This document shows positions 1-7,498 of a DNA stretch of 17,520 bases, one piece after another. The notes below the pieces were generated by a model. That model saw only the letters and a list, made by a program, of their open reading frames with translations, did not search any database and had not been told where the DNA came from. The position numbers and the translations under genes were made by a program. The stretch spans positions 1 to 17,520 of the forward strand of contig JAKONL010000469.1 of NCBI GenBank assembly GCA_022701965.1, written 5' to 3'. Numbering within the stretch: position 1 is the first letter of the stretch; the number at the start of each line of letters is the position of its first letter. This stretch comes from Burkholderiaceae bacterium (lineage in GTDB: Bacteria; Pseudomonadota; Gammaproteobacteria; Burkholderiales; Burkholderiaceae).

Positions 1-2
1 CG

Positions 3-1340
3 TTCGTCGCCGGCGTCGATCCCGCGGTCGGGCTGTTCGCCTCCTTCGTGATCGGCATCGTGATCGCGTTCACGGGCGGGCGTCCGGCCATGATCTCCGC
101 GGCGGCCGGCTCGGTCGCGCTGGTCGCCGCGCCGCTGGTGCACGCGCACGGCCTGCCCTACCTGCTCGCCGCGGGCGTGCTCGCCGGGCTGATGCAGGTG
201 CTGTTCGGTTTGCTGCGGCTGGGCGTGCTGATGCGCTTCGTGTCGAGCTCGGTGCGCACCGGCTTCGTCAATGCGCTGGCGATCCTGATCTTCGCCGCGC
301 AGCTGCCGCACCTGATGGGCGCGAACGGCGCCACCTGGGCCATGCTCGCGCTCGGGCTGGCGATCATCTACGGCCTGCCGCGGCTGACCACCGCCGTGCC
401 CTCGCCCCTGGTCTGCATCGTCGTGCTGACGCTCGCCGCATCCTGGCTCGGCCTGCCGCTCAAGACCGTCGCCGACCTCGGGCAGCTGCCCGACTCGATG
501 CCGGTCTTCGGCTGGCCGGGCGTGCCGCTCACGCTCGAGACGCTGCGCCTGATCGCCCTGCCCGCGCTGGCGATCGCGATGGTCGGGCTGCTCGAATCGA
601 TGATGACCGCCAGCGTCGTCGACGAACTCACCGACACGCCCAGCGACAAGAACCGCGAATGCAGCGGCCTCGGCGTGGCGAACGTCGCGGCCAGCCTGTT
701 CGGCGGCATCGCGGGCTGCGGAATGATCGGCCAGACCGTGAGCAACGTCCGCTACGGCGGGCGCGGCCGGCTGTCGACGCTGTTCGCCGGCGTCTTCCTG
801 CTGGTGCTCATGGTGGCGCTCAAGCCGTGGGTGTCGCAGGTGCCGGTGGCCGCGCTGGTGGCGATCATGGTGATGGTGTCGGCGTCGACCTTCGACTGGG
901 GATCGCTGCGCGCGGTCGTGCGCCATCCGCGCCTGTCGAGCGCGGTGATGCTGGCGACGGTGGCCGTCACCGTGGCGACCGACAACCTCGCCGCCGGCGT
1001 GGGCGTCGGCGTGCTGCTCAGCGGCGTCTTCTTCACCTTCAAGGTGGCGAAGCTGCTGGACATCGCGGTCGAGGACACGCCGGTCCTGCGCACCTACCGC
1101 GTTCGCGGCCAGGTGTTCTTCGCCTCGGCCGAGCTGTTCGTCGATGCCTTCGACACCCGCGACACCGAGGACCGCCCGGTGCGCATCGACGTCTCGCAGG
1201 CGCACTTCTGGGACGTGACCGCCGTCGCCGCGCTCGAGAAGGTCGGGCAGCGCCTGCGCAGGCACGGCAGCAGGGTCGAGATCGTCGGGCTCAACGCCGC
1301 GAGCGAGGTGCTGATCGATCGTCTCGGGCCGCAGCGCTGA
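3..1340 (+). CDS. SulP/SLC26 family inorganic anion transporter with C-terminal STAS domain (5' end missing)
   Basis: Inner-membrane anion transporter or exchanger of the SulP family (sulfate, bicarbonate or similar; the substrate cannot be read from sequence). The frame is open from base 3 and reads FVAGVDPAVGLFASF before the first possible internal start (GTG at 48), and this is conserved SulP transmembrane sequence, so the true start lies left of the window; roughly the first 40-50 residues are probably missing. About 445 residues are visible. The family signature FTGGRPAMISAAAGSVA is near the visible N-terminus, followed by repeated hydrophobic helices. The last ~85 residues (from about VLRTYRVRGQVFFASA) form a cytoplasmic STAS domain with the typical strand HFWDVTAVAALEKV. 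It ends in TGA, 44 bp before the PAP2 gene on the same strand. No disruption is visible. Family assignment is secure; substrate is unknown. Confidence 0.93.
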   Translation, partial: FVAGVDPAVGLFASFVIGIVIAFTGGRPAMISAAAGSVALVAAPLVHAHGLPYLLAAGVLAGLMQVLFGLLRLGVLMRFVSSSVRTGFVNALAILIFAAQLPHLMGANGATWAMLALGLAIIYGLPRLTTAVPSPLVCIVVLTLAASWLGLPLKTVADLGQLPDSMPVFGWPGVPLTLETLRLIALPALAIAMVGLLESMMTASVVDELTDTPSDKNRECSGLGVANVAASLFGGIAGCGMIGQTVSNVRYGGRGRLSTLFAGVFLLVLMVALKPWVSQVPVAALVAIMVMVSASTFDWGSLRAVVRHPRLSSAVMLATVAVTVATDNLAAGVGVGVLLSGVFFTFKVAKLLDIAVEDTPVLRTYRVRGQVFFASAELFVDAFDTRDTEDRPVRIDVSQAHFWDVTAVAALEKVGQRLRRHGSRVEIVGLNAASEVLIDRLGPQR

Positions 1341-1384
1341 ATGCTTCACCGCGCTGAAAGACGGCTTCTATAAGCTGCGCGGCC
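1341..1384 (+). promoter_or_regulatory. possible sigma-70-like promoter just ahead of the PAP2 gene
   Basis: In the 44-bp gap there is TTCACC (1345-1350), an 18-bp spacer, and TATAAG (1369-1374). If used, transcription would start only a few bases before the ATG at 1385, giving a nearly leaderless message, which agrees with the absence of a Shine-Dalgarno sequence there. The match is modest and read-through from the SulP gene is an equal alternative. Confidence 0.22.
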
Positions 1385-2644
1385 ATGCAAAGCCTCAATC
1401 TCGCCCTGTTCGACGCCATCGCGGCCGGCTTCACGCCCGACCCGTTCGCGCTGTCGCTCGCCGTCTTCACGACGGCCGCCGCGCCGTGGCTCGCCGCGGC
1501 GGCGATGGCGCTGGCGGCATACAGGCGCCCGACGTCGGGCCCGTACCTGCTGATCGCGCTGGCGATGGCGGTCGCGACCGCGATGCTGACCAAGGACATC
1601 GCCGCGGCGCTGGATTCGCCGCGGCCGTTCATGGCGGGCCTGAGCCCGTCGCATGTCGCGCACGGAGCGCGCGGCGGGCTGCCGAGCACGCATGCCGCCG
1701 TGATGTTCGCGGTCGCGTTCCTGCTGATGCTCAGACCGGGCCTGCGTGCGACCGGTGCCGTCGTGGCGGTGCTGGCGGCGGCCACGGCCTGGTCGCGCAT
1801 CTATCTCGGCATCCACTTTCCGCTCGACATCGTGGCCGGCGCCCTGCTGGGTGCGGTCGTCGCGGGTGCGGCCGCGCTGGCTGTCGACCTTGGCCGGGCA
1901 TCGCGGCGTCGACGCGGCCGATCCGCCGCGCGCCATGCCGACCGCGACGCACCCGCTCGCACGCGTACTGCTGCACTGCAACGCGAGCCGTTACGCGATC
2001 CTGATCTGCGCTGCCGTGGCGTTCGGTGTCGGCCTGGCGATGCCGAGTGCATCGGCTACCGATCTGGTACGCGATGGCGGCGCGCTCGAGACCGGCACGC
2101 TGATGCTGTATCTGGTCGCGGTCGTCGGCGTGCTGACCATGCGACCGGTGTCCTTCGGCAGGGCCGACAAGGCGGCGCTGGCCGTCGTGCTGCTCGCGCT
2201 CGCCGCGCACGAGGCCGACATGCTCGACCTGCGGACCACCGGAGCGACGCCCGCCGCTGTCGTCCCGCTGGCACTGGCGGCCGCCTGCGTCTGGCTTGCG
2301 CTGCAGTTCGGCGCGGGCTGGCGGCATGCCGAGAGGCGTCCCGAATGGCGCACGCCGGCGGTCACGGTAATGATGTTCATCGCCGTCGCGCTGTTCGCGA
2401 CGCTGCTCGATCAGACGCCGGACACGCTCGCGGAACTCGGCCTGCGCAGCCGCCTGCCCGAACTGCTGTGGCTCACGATGCTGAGCCTGGAGGAGATGCT
2501 GGAGCTGCTGATGCCGGTGCTCGCGCTGCTGGCATTGCTGCAGGTCTGGCTCGGCCGGCCGCGCCTGCGAACGGCAGCGGCCTGACCAGGATCCGGATTC
2601 CTACTTCTTGTCGCCGCCCGGCGCCTTGCCTTCGACGCCCTTGA
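1385..2644 (+). CDS. PAP2-family membrane phosphatase (BcrC/YbjG-like); credible coding only to about 1891, probable frameshift
   Basis: Likely integral-membrane lipid phosphatase, perhaps acting on undecaprenyl diphosphate. Visible motifs: PRPF at residues 79-82 followed by MAGLS, PSTH at 100-103, and SRIYLGIHFPLD at 137-148 with the family's catalytic Ser-Arg, His and Asp. The PRPF-x-x-GL and PSTH layout recalls BcrC/YbjG; the upstream Lys (K70) sits further from RP than in the classic KX6RP motif. Four or five hydrophobic helices end near residue 168. From about codon 169 the frame turns into Arg/Ala-rich sequence with no domain character, and stays open to the TGA at 2642-2644 only because the DNA is GC-rich; that stretch overlaps the whole of the next gene and the end of the BMP gene. 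Omitting one T at 1890-1891 would join this gene in frame to the one starting at 1935. No good ribosome binding site precedes the ATG. Confidence 0.7.
   Translation: MQSLNLALFDAIAAGFTPDPFALSLAVFTTAAAPWLAAAAMALAAYRRPTSGPYLLIALAMAVATAMLTKDIAAALDSPRPFMAGLSPSHVAHGARGGLPSTHAAVMFAVAFLLMLRPGLRATGAVVAVLAAATAWSRIYLGIHFPLDIVAGALLGAVVAGAAALAVDLGRASRRRRGRSAARHADRDAPARTRTAALQREPLRDPDLRCRGVRCRPGDAECIGYRSGTRWRRARDRHADAVSGRGRRRADHATGVLRQGRQGGAGRRAARARRARGRHARPADHRSDARRCRPAGTGGRLRLACAAVRRGLAACREASRMAHAGGHGNDVHRRRAVRDAARSDAGHARGTRPAQPPARTAVAHDAEPGGDAGAADAGARAAGIAAGLARPAAPANGSGLTRIRIPTSCRRPAPCLRRP
1935..2585 (+). CDS. multi-pass membrane protein of unknown function
   Basis: A 216-residue hydrophobic protein with about six membrane segments: around AILICAAVAFGVGLAM, GTLMLYLVAVVGVL, AALAVVLLALAAH, VVPLALAAACVWLAL, VTVMMFIAVALFATLL and a long last one near LPVLALLALL. 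I do not recognise a named family. Acidic positions inside or beside membrane segments (HEADMLDL after helix 3, LSLEEMLEL before the last helix) may be functional. Third-position G/C bias is clear in this frame and absent in the overlapping PAP2 frame, so this is the real reading frame here. Start ATG at 1935 (MPTATHPLAR) is chosen because hydrophobic sequence begins soon after, but no Shine-Dalgarno precedes it and the same frame stays open and well biased upstream to about 1890. It may therefore be the C-terminal half of a PAP2 fusion rather than a separate protein. It ends 15 bp before the convergent BMP gene. Confidence 0.7.
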   Translation: MPTATHPLARVLLHCNASRYAILICAAVAFGVGLAMPSASATDLVRDGGALETGTLMLYLVAVVGVLTMRPVSFGRADKAALAVVLLALAAHEADMLDLRTTGATPAAVVPLALAAACVWLALQFGAGWRHAERRPEWRTPAVTVMMFIAVALFATLLDQTPDTLAELGLRSRLPELLWLTMLSLEEMLELLMPVLALLALLQVWLGRPRLRTAAA

Positions 2645-3770
2645 CGTAGAAGTTCACGCCCGAGAGGAACTTGTCGTCCGCCACCGCACCGCCGGCGACG
2701 AGTTCCTTGCCGTCCTGGCCCACGATCGGGCCCTTCCAGATCGAGAAGCTGCCGTCCTTCAGGCCGGCCTTGACGGTGTCGACCTTGCTCTTGATCTCGG
2801 CCGGCACGTCCTCGGCGACCGAGACGATGTCGATCGCGCCTTCCTTCACGCCCCACCAGGCCTGGCCGGTCGTCCACTTGCCGTCGAGTGCGTCCTGCGT
2901 GGCCTTGATGTAGTAGGGAGCCCAGTTGATCACGGCCGACGCCAGGTGGGCCTTGGGACCGTAGGCGGTCATGTCGGAGTCCCAGCCGAAGGCGCGCTTG
3001 CCCTTTTCCTGCGCGGTCTTGAGCACGGCCGGTGAATCGGTGTTCTGGAACAGCACGTCGGCGCCGCCGTTGATGAGCGCGGTGGCGGCCTCGGTCTCCT
3101 TCGGCGGGCTGAACCATTCGTTGACCCAGACGACCTTGGTCGTGATCTTCGGGTTCACCGACTGCGCACCCAGCGTGAAGCTGTTGATGTTGCGCAGCAC
3201 CTCGGGAATCGGCACCGAGCCGACGACGCCGAGCGTGTTGGTCTTGGTCATCCCGCCGGCGATGATGCCGGCCATGTAGGCGCCCTCGTAGGTGCGGCTG
3301 TCGTAGGTGCGCATGTTGTCGGCCGTCTTGTAGCCGGTGGCATGCTCGAACTTCACGTCCTTGCTGTCCGCCGCGACCTTGAGCATCGGCTCCATGTAGC
3401 CGAAGGTGGTGCCGAAGACCAGCTTGTTGCCCTGGCCGACGAAGTCGCGGAACACGCGCTCGGCGTCGGCCGACTCGGGCACGCTCTCGACGAAGCTCGT
3501 CTTGATCTTGCTGCCGAATTCCTTCTCGAGCGCCTTGCGGCCGTTGTCGTGCGCGAACGACCAGCCGCCGTCGCCCACCGGCCCGACATAGGCGAAGGCG
3601 ATGTTCAGCGGCGCGGGCGCAGCAGCAGCAGCCGGAGCGGGCGCAGCCGGTGCGGCGGCCGTGGGCGCGGGCGTCTCTTCCTTCTTGCCGCAGCCCATCA
3701 GCGCGGCGGAGGCGACGGCCGTGAGGGCGGCCAGCTTGAAGAGGGAGGAGCGCTTGTCGAGATCGTTCAT
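2601..3770 (-). CDS. BMP-family ABC transporter substrate-binding lipoprotein (purine/nucleoside-type)
   Basis: Receptor of a BMP/PnrA-type ABC importer, a family whose characterised members bind purine nucleosides or related compounds. 389 residues. The N-terminus MNDLDKRSSLFKLAALTAVA is followed by a lipobox ending LMGC, so it should be a lipoprotein anchored at about Cys28. A Pro/Ala-rich linker (roughly residues 36-55) precedes the binding domain, which begins LNIAFAYVGPVGDGGWSFAH; this motif and the later segment LFQNTDSPAVLKTAQ are typical of the family. The ATG at 3770 is preceded by GAGGA nine bases upstream; an open frame extends ten codons further but would leave a poor signal peptide. 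The ribosome site lies in a small perfect dyad (TCCTC-G-GAGGA, 3780-3790). It is the last gene of the ATPase-permease-permease-receptor set, 40 bp after the second permease. Its position in a block with xanthine dehydrogenase suggests a purine ligand (inference). Confidence 0.93.
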   Translation of the reverse strand: MNDLDKRSSLFKLAALTAVASAALMGCGKKEETPAPTAAAPAAPAPAAAAAPAPLNIAFAYVGPVGDGGWSFAHDNGRKALEKEFGSKIKTSFVESVPESADAERVFRDFVGQGNKLVFGTTFGYMEPMLKVAADSKDVKFEHATGYKTADNMRTYDSRTYEGAYMAGIIAGGMTKTNTLGVVGSVPIPEVLRNINSFTLGAQSVNPKITTKVVWVNEWFSPPKETEAATALINGGADVLFQNTDSPAVLKTAQEKGKRAFGWDSDMTAYGPKAHLASAVINWAPYYIKATQDALDGKWTTGQAWWGVKEGAIDIVSVAEDVPAEIKSKVDTVKAGLKDGSFSIWKGPIVGQDGKELVAGGAVADDKFLSGVNFYVKGVEGKAPGGDKK

Positions 3771-3810
3771 TGTCGAAAATCCTCGGAGGACGGGTTGCAA
3801 GAATTCGAAA

Positions 3811-4731
3811 TTATGAGCCGGGGTGGAACGGTTTTCCGATCGAGGCCGGCATGTTGATGCGGATGAACGCCGGGTTGCGCGAGATCAGCACCAGCACCAC
3901 GATCGGCGCGACGTACTGCAGCATGCTCAGGAACTGGCTCGGCACGTCGACGCCCGTGCTCTGCAAATGGAAGCCCAGCATCGACACGCCGCCGAAGAGA
4001 TAGGCGCCCAGCAGCACGCGTACCGGCCGCCACGTCGCGAAGGTGGTCAGCGCGAGCGCGATCCAGCCGCGGCCGGCCACCATGCCCTCGACCCACAGCG
4101 GCGTGTACACCGTCGACAGGTACGCGCCCGCCAGTCCGCACAGCGCCCCGCCGGCCACCACCGCCATGAAGCGGATGCGCCGCACCGGATAGCCCAGCGC
4201 ATGCGCCGACTCGGGCGACTCGCCGACCGAGCGCAGGATCAGCCCCGATCGCGTGCGGTAGAGGAACCACACCAGGAAGGCCGTCGTCGCCATCGCGAGA
4301 TACACCATCGGGTGATGCCGGAAGAGCGCCGGCCCGACGAACGGAATGTCGCCCAGCACCGGCAGCGCGTACGACACCGATTCCGGCAGCCTGGCCTGCA
4401 CGAACGAGATGCCCGCGAAGGCCGAGAAGCCGACGCCGAACAGGCTCAGCGCCAGCCCGGTCGCGTACTGGTTGGTGTTGAGCCAGATCACCAGCAGGCC
4501 GAAGATCGCGGCCAGCAGCGCGCCGGCCGCCATGCCTGCCAGGAAGCCGAGCCACGGATTGCGCGTGGTGACCACGGTCGCGAAGCCGGCGATCGCGGCG
4601 CACAGCATCGTGCCCTCGGCGCCGAGATTCACGATGCCGGCCTTCTCGTTGATCAGCAGGCCGAGCGCGGCGAGCGCGAGCACGGTGCCCGCGCTCAGCG
4701 CGGAGCCGATGAGGAGTGCGTAGCTGTCCAT
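3811..4731 (-). CDS. BMP-type ABC transporter permease, second subunit (YufQ/NupQ-like)
   Basis: Inner-membrane permease subunit, 306 residues, about eight to ten hydrophobic segments. The segment GLLINEKAGIVNLGAEGTMLCAA near the N-terminus is the hallmark of the branched-chain/BMP permease superfamily, and the short length and arrangement match the second permease of nucleoside-type BMP importers. A cytoplasmic loop with RTRSGLILRSVGESPESAHALGYPV contains the EAA-like contact with the ATPase (GESPESAHALG). The ATG at 4731 is separated from the TGA of the first permease by one base, so the two are translationally coupled. It ends in TAA 40 bp before the receptor gene. With the ATPase and first permease it forms the translocation pore; the transported compound is inferred from context only. 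Confidence 0.92.
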   Translation of the reverse strand: MDSYALLIGSALSAGTVLALAALGLLINEKAGIVNLGAEGTMLCAAIAGFATVVTTRNPWLGFLAGMAAGALLAAIFGLLVIWLNTNQYATGLALSLFGVGFSAFAGISFVQARLPESVSYALPVLGDIPFVGPALFRHHPMVYLAMATTAFLVWFLYRTRSGLILRSVGESPESAHALGYPVRRIRFMAVVAGGALCGLAGAYLSTVYTPLWVEGMVAGRGWIALALTTFATWRPVRVLLGAYLFGGVSMLGFHLQSTGVDVPSQFLSMLQYVAPIVVLVLISRNPAFIRINMPASIGKPFHPGS

Positions 4732-4732
4732 G

Positions 4733-5884
4733 TCAGACGGTCCCTTCGGTGGCGGCTGCGGCGGTCAGCGGCGTGCTGGCCTGCAGCGAGGCCGTGCCTT
4801 GCGGCGGTGAAGGAGCCACGGCCTTCGGCGCCGACTTGCGACGGATGCGATAGGCGATGAGCGTGTCGCAGGCCAGGAGCGTGAACAGCAGCAGGCCCTG
4901 GAACACGCCGGTCAGCGACTTCGGCAGGCCGAGGCGCGACTGCGCGAGCTCGCCGCCGATGTAGAACATGCTCATCAGGATGGCCGAGAAGATCATCCCG
5001 ACCGGATGGAGCCGCCCCACGAAGGCCACGATGATCGCGGCGAAGCCGTAGCCCGCCGGCACGTACGGCGTGAGCTGGCCGATCGGGCCCGCGACCTCGA
5101 GCGCCCCGGCCAGGCCGGCCGCGCCGCCCGAGGTCAGCAGCGCGATCCACACCGCGCGCCGCGACGAGAAACCCGCGTAGCGCGCCGCCGCCGGTGCGAG
5201 CCCGCCGACCTGCTGCGCGAAGCCGGCCCGCGTTCGGAACAGGAACACCCACAGCGCCCCCGCACCGACCAGCGCGATCAGGAGCCCGATGCTCACGCGC
5301 GAGCCGCTGACCAGGCGCGGAATCCGCGTCACCGCGTCGAAGGTCCTGGTCTGCGGGAAATTGAAGCCCATCGGGTCCTTGAGCGGCCCCGACACCATGT
5401 AGCCCAGCAGCAGTGTCGCGACATAGACCAGCATCAGGCTCACGAGGATCTCGTTGGCGTTGAAGCGGTCGCGCAGCAGCGCCACGATGCCGGCCCAGAG
5501 CATGCCGCCCGCCACGCCCGCCAGCAGGATCGCGCCGACGATCCAGGCGCCGGTGCTCTTGTCGGCCTGCAGCGCGACGTAGCCGGCCGCGATCGCGCCG
5601 ATCACGAACTGGCCCTCGGCGCCGATGTTCCAGACGTTGGAGCGGAAGCAGACCGCCAGCCCGAGCGCGATGATCAGCAGCGGCGTCGCCTTGACCATCA
5701 GCTCGCCGATCGCGTAGCCGCTCTTGACGGGCTCCCAGAAGAACACCAGCAGGCCCTTGACAGGGTCCTTGCCGAGCAGCGCGAACAACGCGGCGCCGAT
5801 GGCGACGGTCACCAGCAGCGCGAGCACCGGCGAGCCGTAGGTCCAGAAGCGAGAGAGCTGCGGCCGCGGTTCGAGCTTAAGCAT
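4733..5884 (-). CDS. BMP-type ABC transporter permease, first subunit (YufP/NupP-like)
   Basis: Inner-membrane permease subunit, 383 residues. The first helix follows a short basic N-terminus (MLKLEPRPQLSRFWTYGSP). The diagnostic block LLIIALGLAVCFRSNVWNIGAEGQFVIGAI lies around residues 68-97, and the cytoplasmic contact loop FRTRAGFAQQVGGLAPAAARYAGFS around residues 215-240. After the last helix a hydrophilic tail of about 35 residues, rich in Ala, Pro, Ser and Thr, follows RRKSAPK; it looks like unstructured sequence. The start ATG at 5884 overlaps the stop of the ATPase gene by eight bases (ATGCTTAA), a classic coupling arrangement, and the end abuts the second permease. It pairs with the 306-residue permease as a heterodimer. 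Confidence 0.93.
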   Translation of the reverse strand: MLKLEPRPQLSRFWTYGSPVLALLVTVAIGAALFALLGKDPVKGLLVFFWEPVKSGYAIGELMVKATPLLIIALGLAVCFRSNVWNIGAEGQFVIGAIAAGYVALQADKSTGAWIVGAILLAGVAGGMLWAGIVALLRDRFNANEILVSLMLVYVATLLLGYMVSGPLKDPMGFNFPQTRTFDAVTRIPRLVSGSRVSIGLLIALVGAGALWVFLFRTRAGFAQQVGGLAPAAARYAGFSSRRAVWIALLTSGGAAGLAGALEVAGPIGQLTPYVPAGYGFAAIIVAFVGRLHPVGMIFSAILMSMFYIGGELAQSRLGLPKSLTGVFQGLLLFTLLACDTLIAYRIRRKSAPKAVAPSPPQGTASLQASTPLTAAAATEGTV

Positions 5885-7430
5885 GGGCCGCCTCCGTCGC
5901 GGACAACGTGGATGACGTGGATGACGTCGACGCGCCGTCCCAGAGTCCGCTCATCCATTCGCCGATCTTCGGCACCGTCGCCGCCGCGCGGTCGACCGAC
6001 GGCGACAGTCTCCCCTTGGCGATCACATGGAGCCGGTCGCTGATCTCGAACAGCTCGTCGAGCTCCTCGCTCACCACCAGCACCGCGCAGCCGGCGTCGC
6101 GCAGCGCCAGGATCTCGTTGCGGATCAGCGCCGCGGCGCCGACGTCCACGCCCCAGGTCGGCTGCGAGACGATGAAGACCTTCGGGTTCGCGTCGATCTC
6201 GCGCCCGACGATGAATTTCTGCAGGTTGCCGCCCGACAGCGAACGGGCCGCCGAGCCCGGCCCGCCGGCCTTGACGTTGAAGCGTCCGATGATGCCGGCC
6301 GCATGCGCGGCGAGCTGCCCGGTACGGATCCAGCCGCCCTTGCCGACCGCGTCGCCGCGCGTGAGCAGCATGTTGTGCGCGAGGCCCAGCGTCGGCACCG
6401 CGCCGCGGCCGAGCCGCTCCTCGGGCACGAAATGCAGGCCGAGCGCGCGGCGCTGGCGCGGCCGCAGGCGCGCCGCCGGCTGGCCGAGCACCTCGATCAT
6501 CGATGCCTCGGCGCGCGTGTCCTCGCCCGACAGCGCGTAGAGCAGTTCCTTCTGGCCGTTGCCCGAGACCCCCGCGATGCCGACGACCTCGCCGCCGCGC
6601 ACCTCCAGCGAGACGCCGTCGAGGTCGACGCCGAACTGGTCCTCGCGCGCGAGCCGCAGGTCGTTCACGCGCAGGGCCACCGCGCCGGTCCTCACCGCGC
6701 GGTGCTTGAGCGGCGGCGGCTCGGCGCCGATCATCAGGCGCGAGAGCGACTCGTTGGTCTCGTGCTGCGGGTTGCACACGCCGGTCACCTTGCCGCCGCG
6801 CAGCACGGTGCAGGCGGTGCAGAGCTCGCGGATCTCGTGGAGCTTGTGGCTGATGTAGAGGATGCTGCAGCCCTCCGACGCGAGCTTCTTGAGCACCACG
6901 AAGAGCTTGACGACGGCCTGCGGCGTCAGCACCGAGGTCGGCTCGTCGAGGATCAGCAATTGCGGGTCGGTCAGGAGCGCGCGGATGATCTCCACGCGCT
7001 GCATCTCGCCGACCGAGAGCGTGTGCACCGGCCGCGACGGGTCGATGTCGAGCCCGTACTCGCCCGCCTTGGCCTGGATGCGGCGCGCGACCTCGGCCAG
7101 CGCCAGGCTCCGGTCCAGCCCGAGCCAGACGTTCTCGGCCACGGTCAGCGTGTCGAACAGGCTGAAGTGCTGGAACACCATGCTGATGCCCAGCGCCCTC
7201 GCCTCCTGCGGATTGCGCACGTTCACCGGCCGGCCGTTGAAGGCGACCGTGCCTTCGTCGGGCTTGACCGAGCCGTAGATGATCTTCATCAGCGTCGACT
7301 TGCCGGCGCCGTTCTCGCCGAGCACGGCATGCGTCTCGCCGGGGCGCACGACCAGCGAGACGTCGCTGTTGGCGACCACGGCCGGGTAGCGCTTGGTGAT
7401 GTGCGCGAGTTCGAGTCTGGAGGTGCTCAT
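5877..7430 (-). CDS. ABC transporter ATP-binding protein, fused double ATPase (BMP/sugar type)
   Basis: Cytoplasmic ATPase powering the importer; 517 residues with two nucleotide-binding domains, as in the YufO/NupO and RbsA-like group. Domain 1: Walker A GENGAGKS at residues 38-45, signature LSVGEMQRVEI, Walker B LLILDEPTS, and a switch His in YISHKLHE. Domain 2 has no Walker A lysine in the standard place (GVSGNGQKELL), signature LSGGNLQKFIVGREI, and SQPTWGVDVG where DEPT would stand; such a degenerate second domain is usual in this family. ATG at 7430 (MSTSRLELAHITKRYP) fits the family's start; upstream in-frame sequence is unlike protein. The ribosome site is weak. The C-terminus carries a short STSSTSST repeat encoded by a 9-bp tandem repeat. 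First gene of the ABC block; a sigma-54-like element lies 43 bp upstream of the start. Confidence 0.95.
   Translation of the reverse strand: MSTSRLELAHITKRYPAVVANSDVSLVVRPGETHAVLGENGAGKSTLMKIIYGSVKPDEGTVAFNGRPVNVRNPQEARALGISMVFQHFSLFDTLTVAENVWLGLDRSLALAEVARRIQAKAGEYGLDIDPSRPVHTLSVGEMQRVEIIRALLTDPQLLILDEPTSVLTPQAVVKLFVVLKKLASEGCSILYISHKLHEIRELCTACTVLRGGKVTGVCNPQHETNESLSRLMIGAEPPPLKHRAVRTGAVALRVNDLRLAREDQFGVDLDGVSLEVRGGEVVGIAGVSGNGQKELLYALSGEDTRAEASMIEVLGQPAARLRPRQRRALGLHFVPEERLGRGAVPTLGLAHNMLLTRGDAVGKGGWIRTGQLAAHAAGIIGRFNVKAGGPGSAARSLSGGNLQKFIVGREIDANPKVFIVSQPTWGVDVGAAALIRNEILALRDAGCAVLVVSEELDELFEISDRLHVIAKGRLSPSVDRAAATVPKIGEWMSGLWDGASTSSTSSTLSATEAAHA
5906..5932. repeat. 9-bp tandem repeat in the C-terminal codons of the ABC ATPase
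   Basis: The unit ACGTGGATG occurs twice (5906-5914 and 5915-5923), followed by a degenerate third copy ACGTCGACG (5924-5932). On the coding (minus) strand it specifies alternating Ser/Thr residues between the last conserved part of the ATPase and its stop. Because the unit is a multiple of three, changes in copy number would lengthen or shorten the tail without shifting frame. Confidence 0.7.
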
Positions 7431-7498
7431 GTCTTTTGTTCTTCGGATGAAAGCGGCAGGCAGTTGTAACGAAGCAGGAAACAGGCCACGCGGCGCGC
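7431..7498 (-). promoter_or_regulatory. intergenic control region before the ABC ATPase gene, with sigma-54-like -24/-12 element
   Basis: The 68-bp gap between the lysR stop and the ATPase start carries, on the minus strand at 7488-7473, TGGCCTG-N4-CTGCT. The sigma-54 consensus is TGGCACG-N4-TTGC(A/T); the invariant GG and GC and their spacing are right, with three mismatches elsewhere. The predicted start would fall near 7462, about 32 bases before the ATG at 7430. A gene-internal coincidence cannot be excluded, and read-through from lysR is possible. No activator of the NtrC type is encoded in the window. Confidence 0.33.

Noticed and set aside
2580..2605. Possible terminator between the convergent membrane-protein and BMP genes
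   Set aside because: The only symmetry is the short palindrome ATCCGGAT, with no T-run and too little stem for an intrinsic terminator.
5877..7430. Loss of the Walker A lysine and DEPT in the second ATPase domain as evidence of a pseudogene
   Set aside because: A degenerate second nucleotide-binding domain is normal for this double-ATPase family and the gene is otherwise intact.
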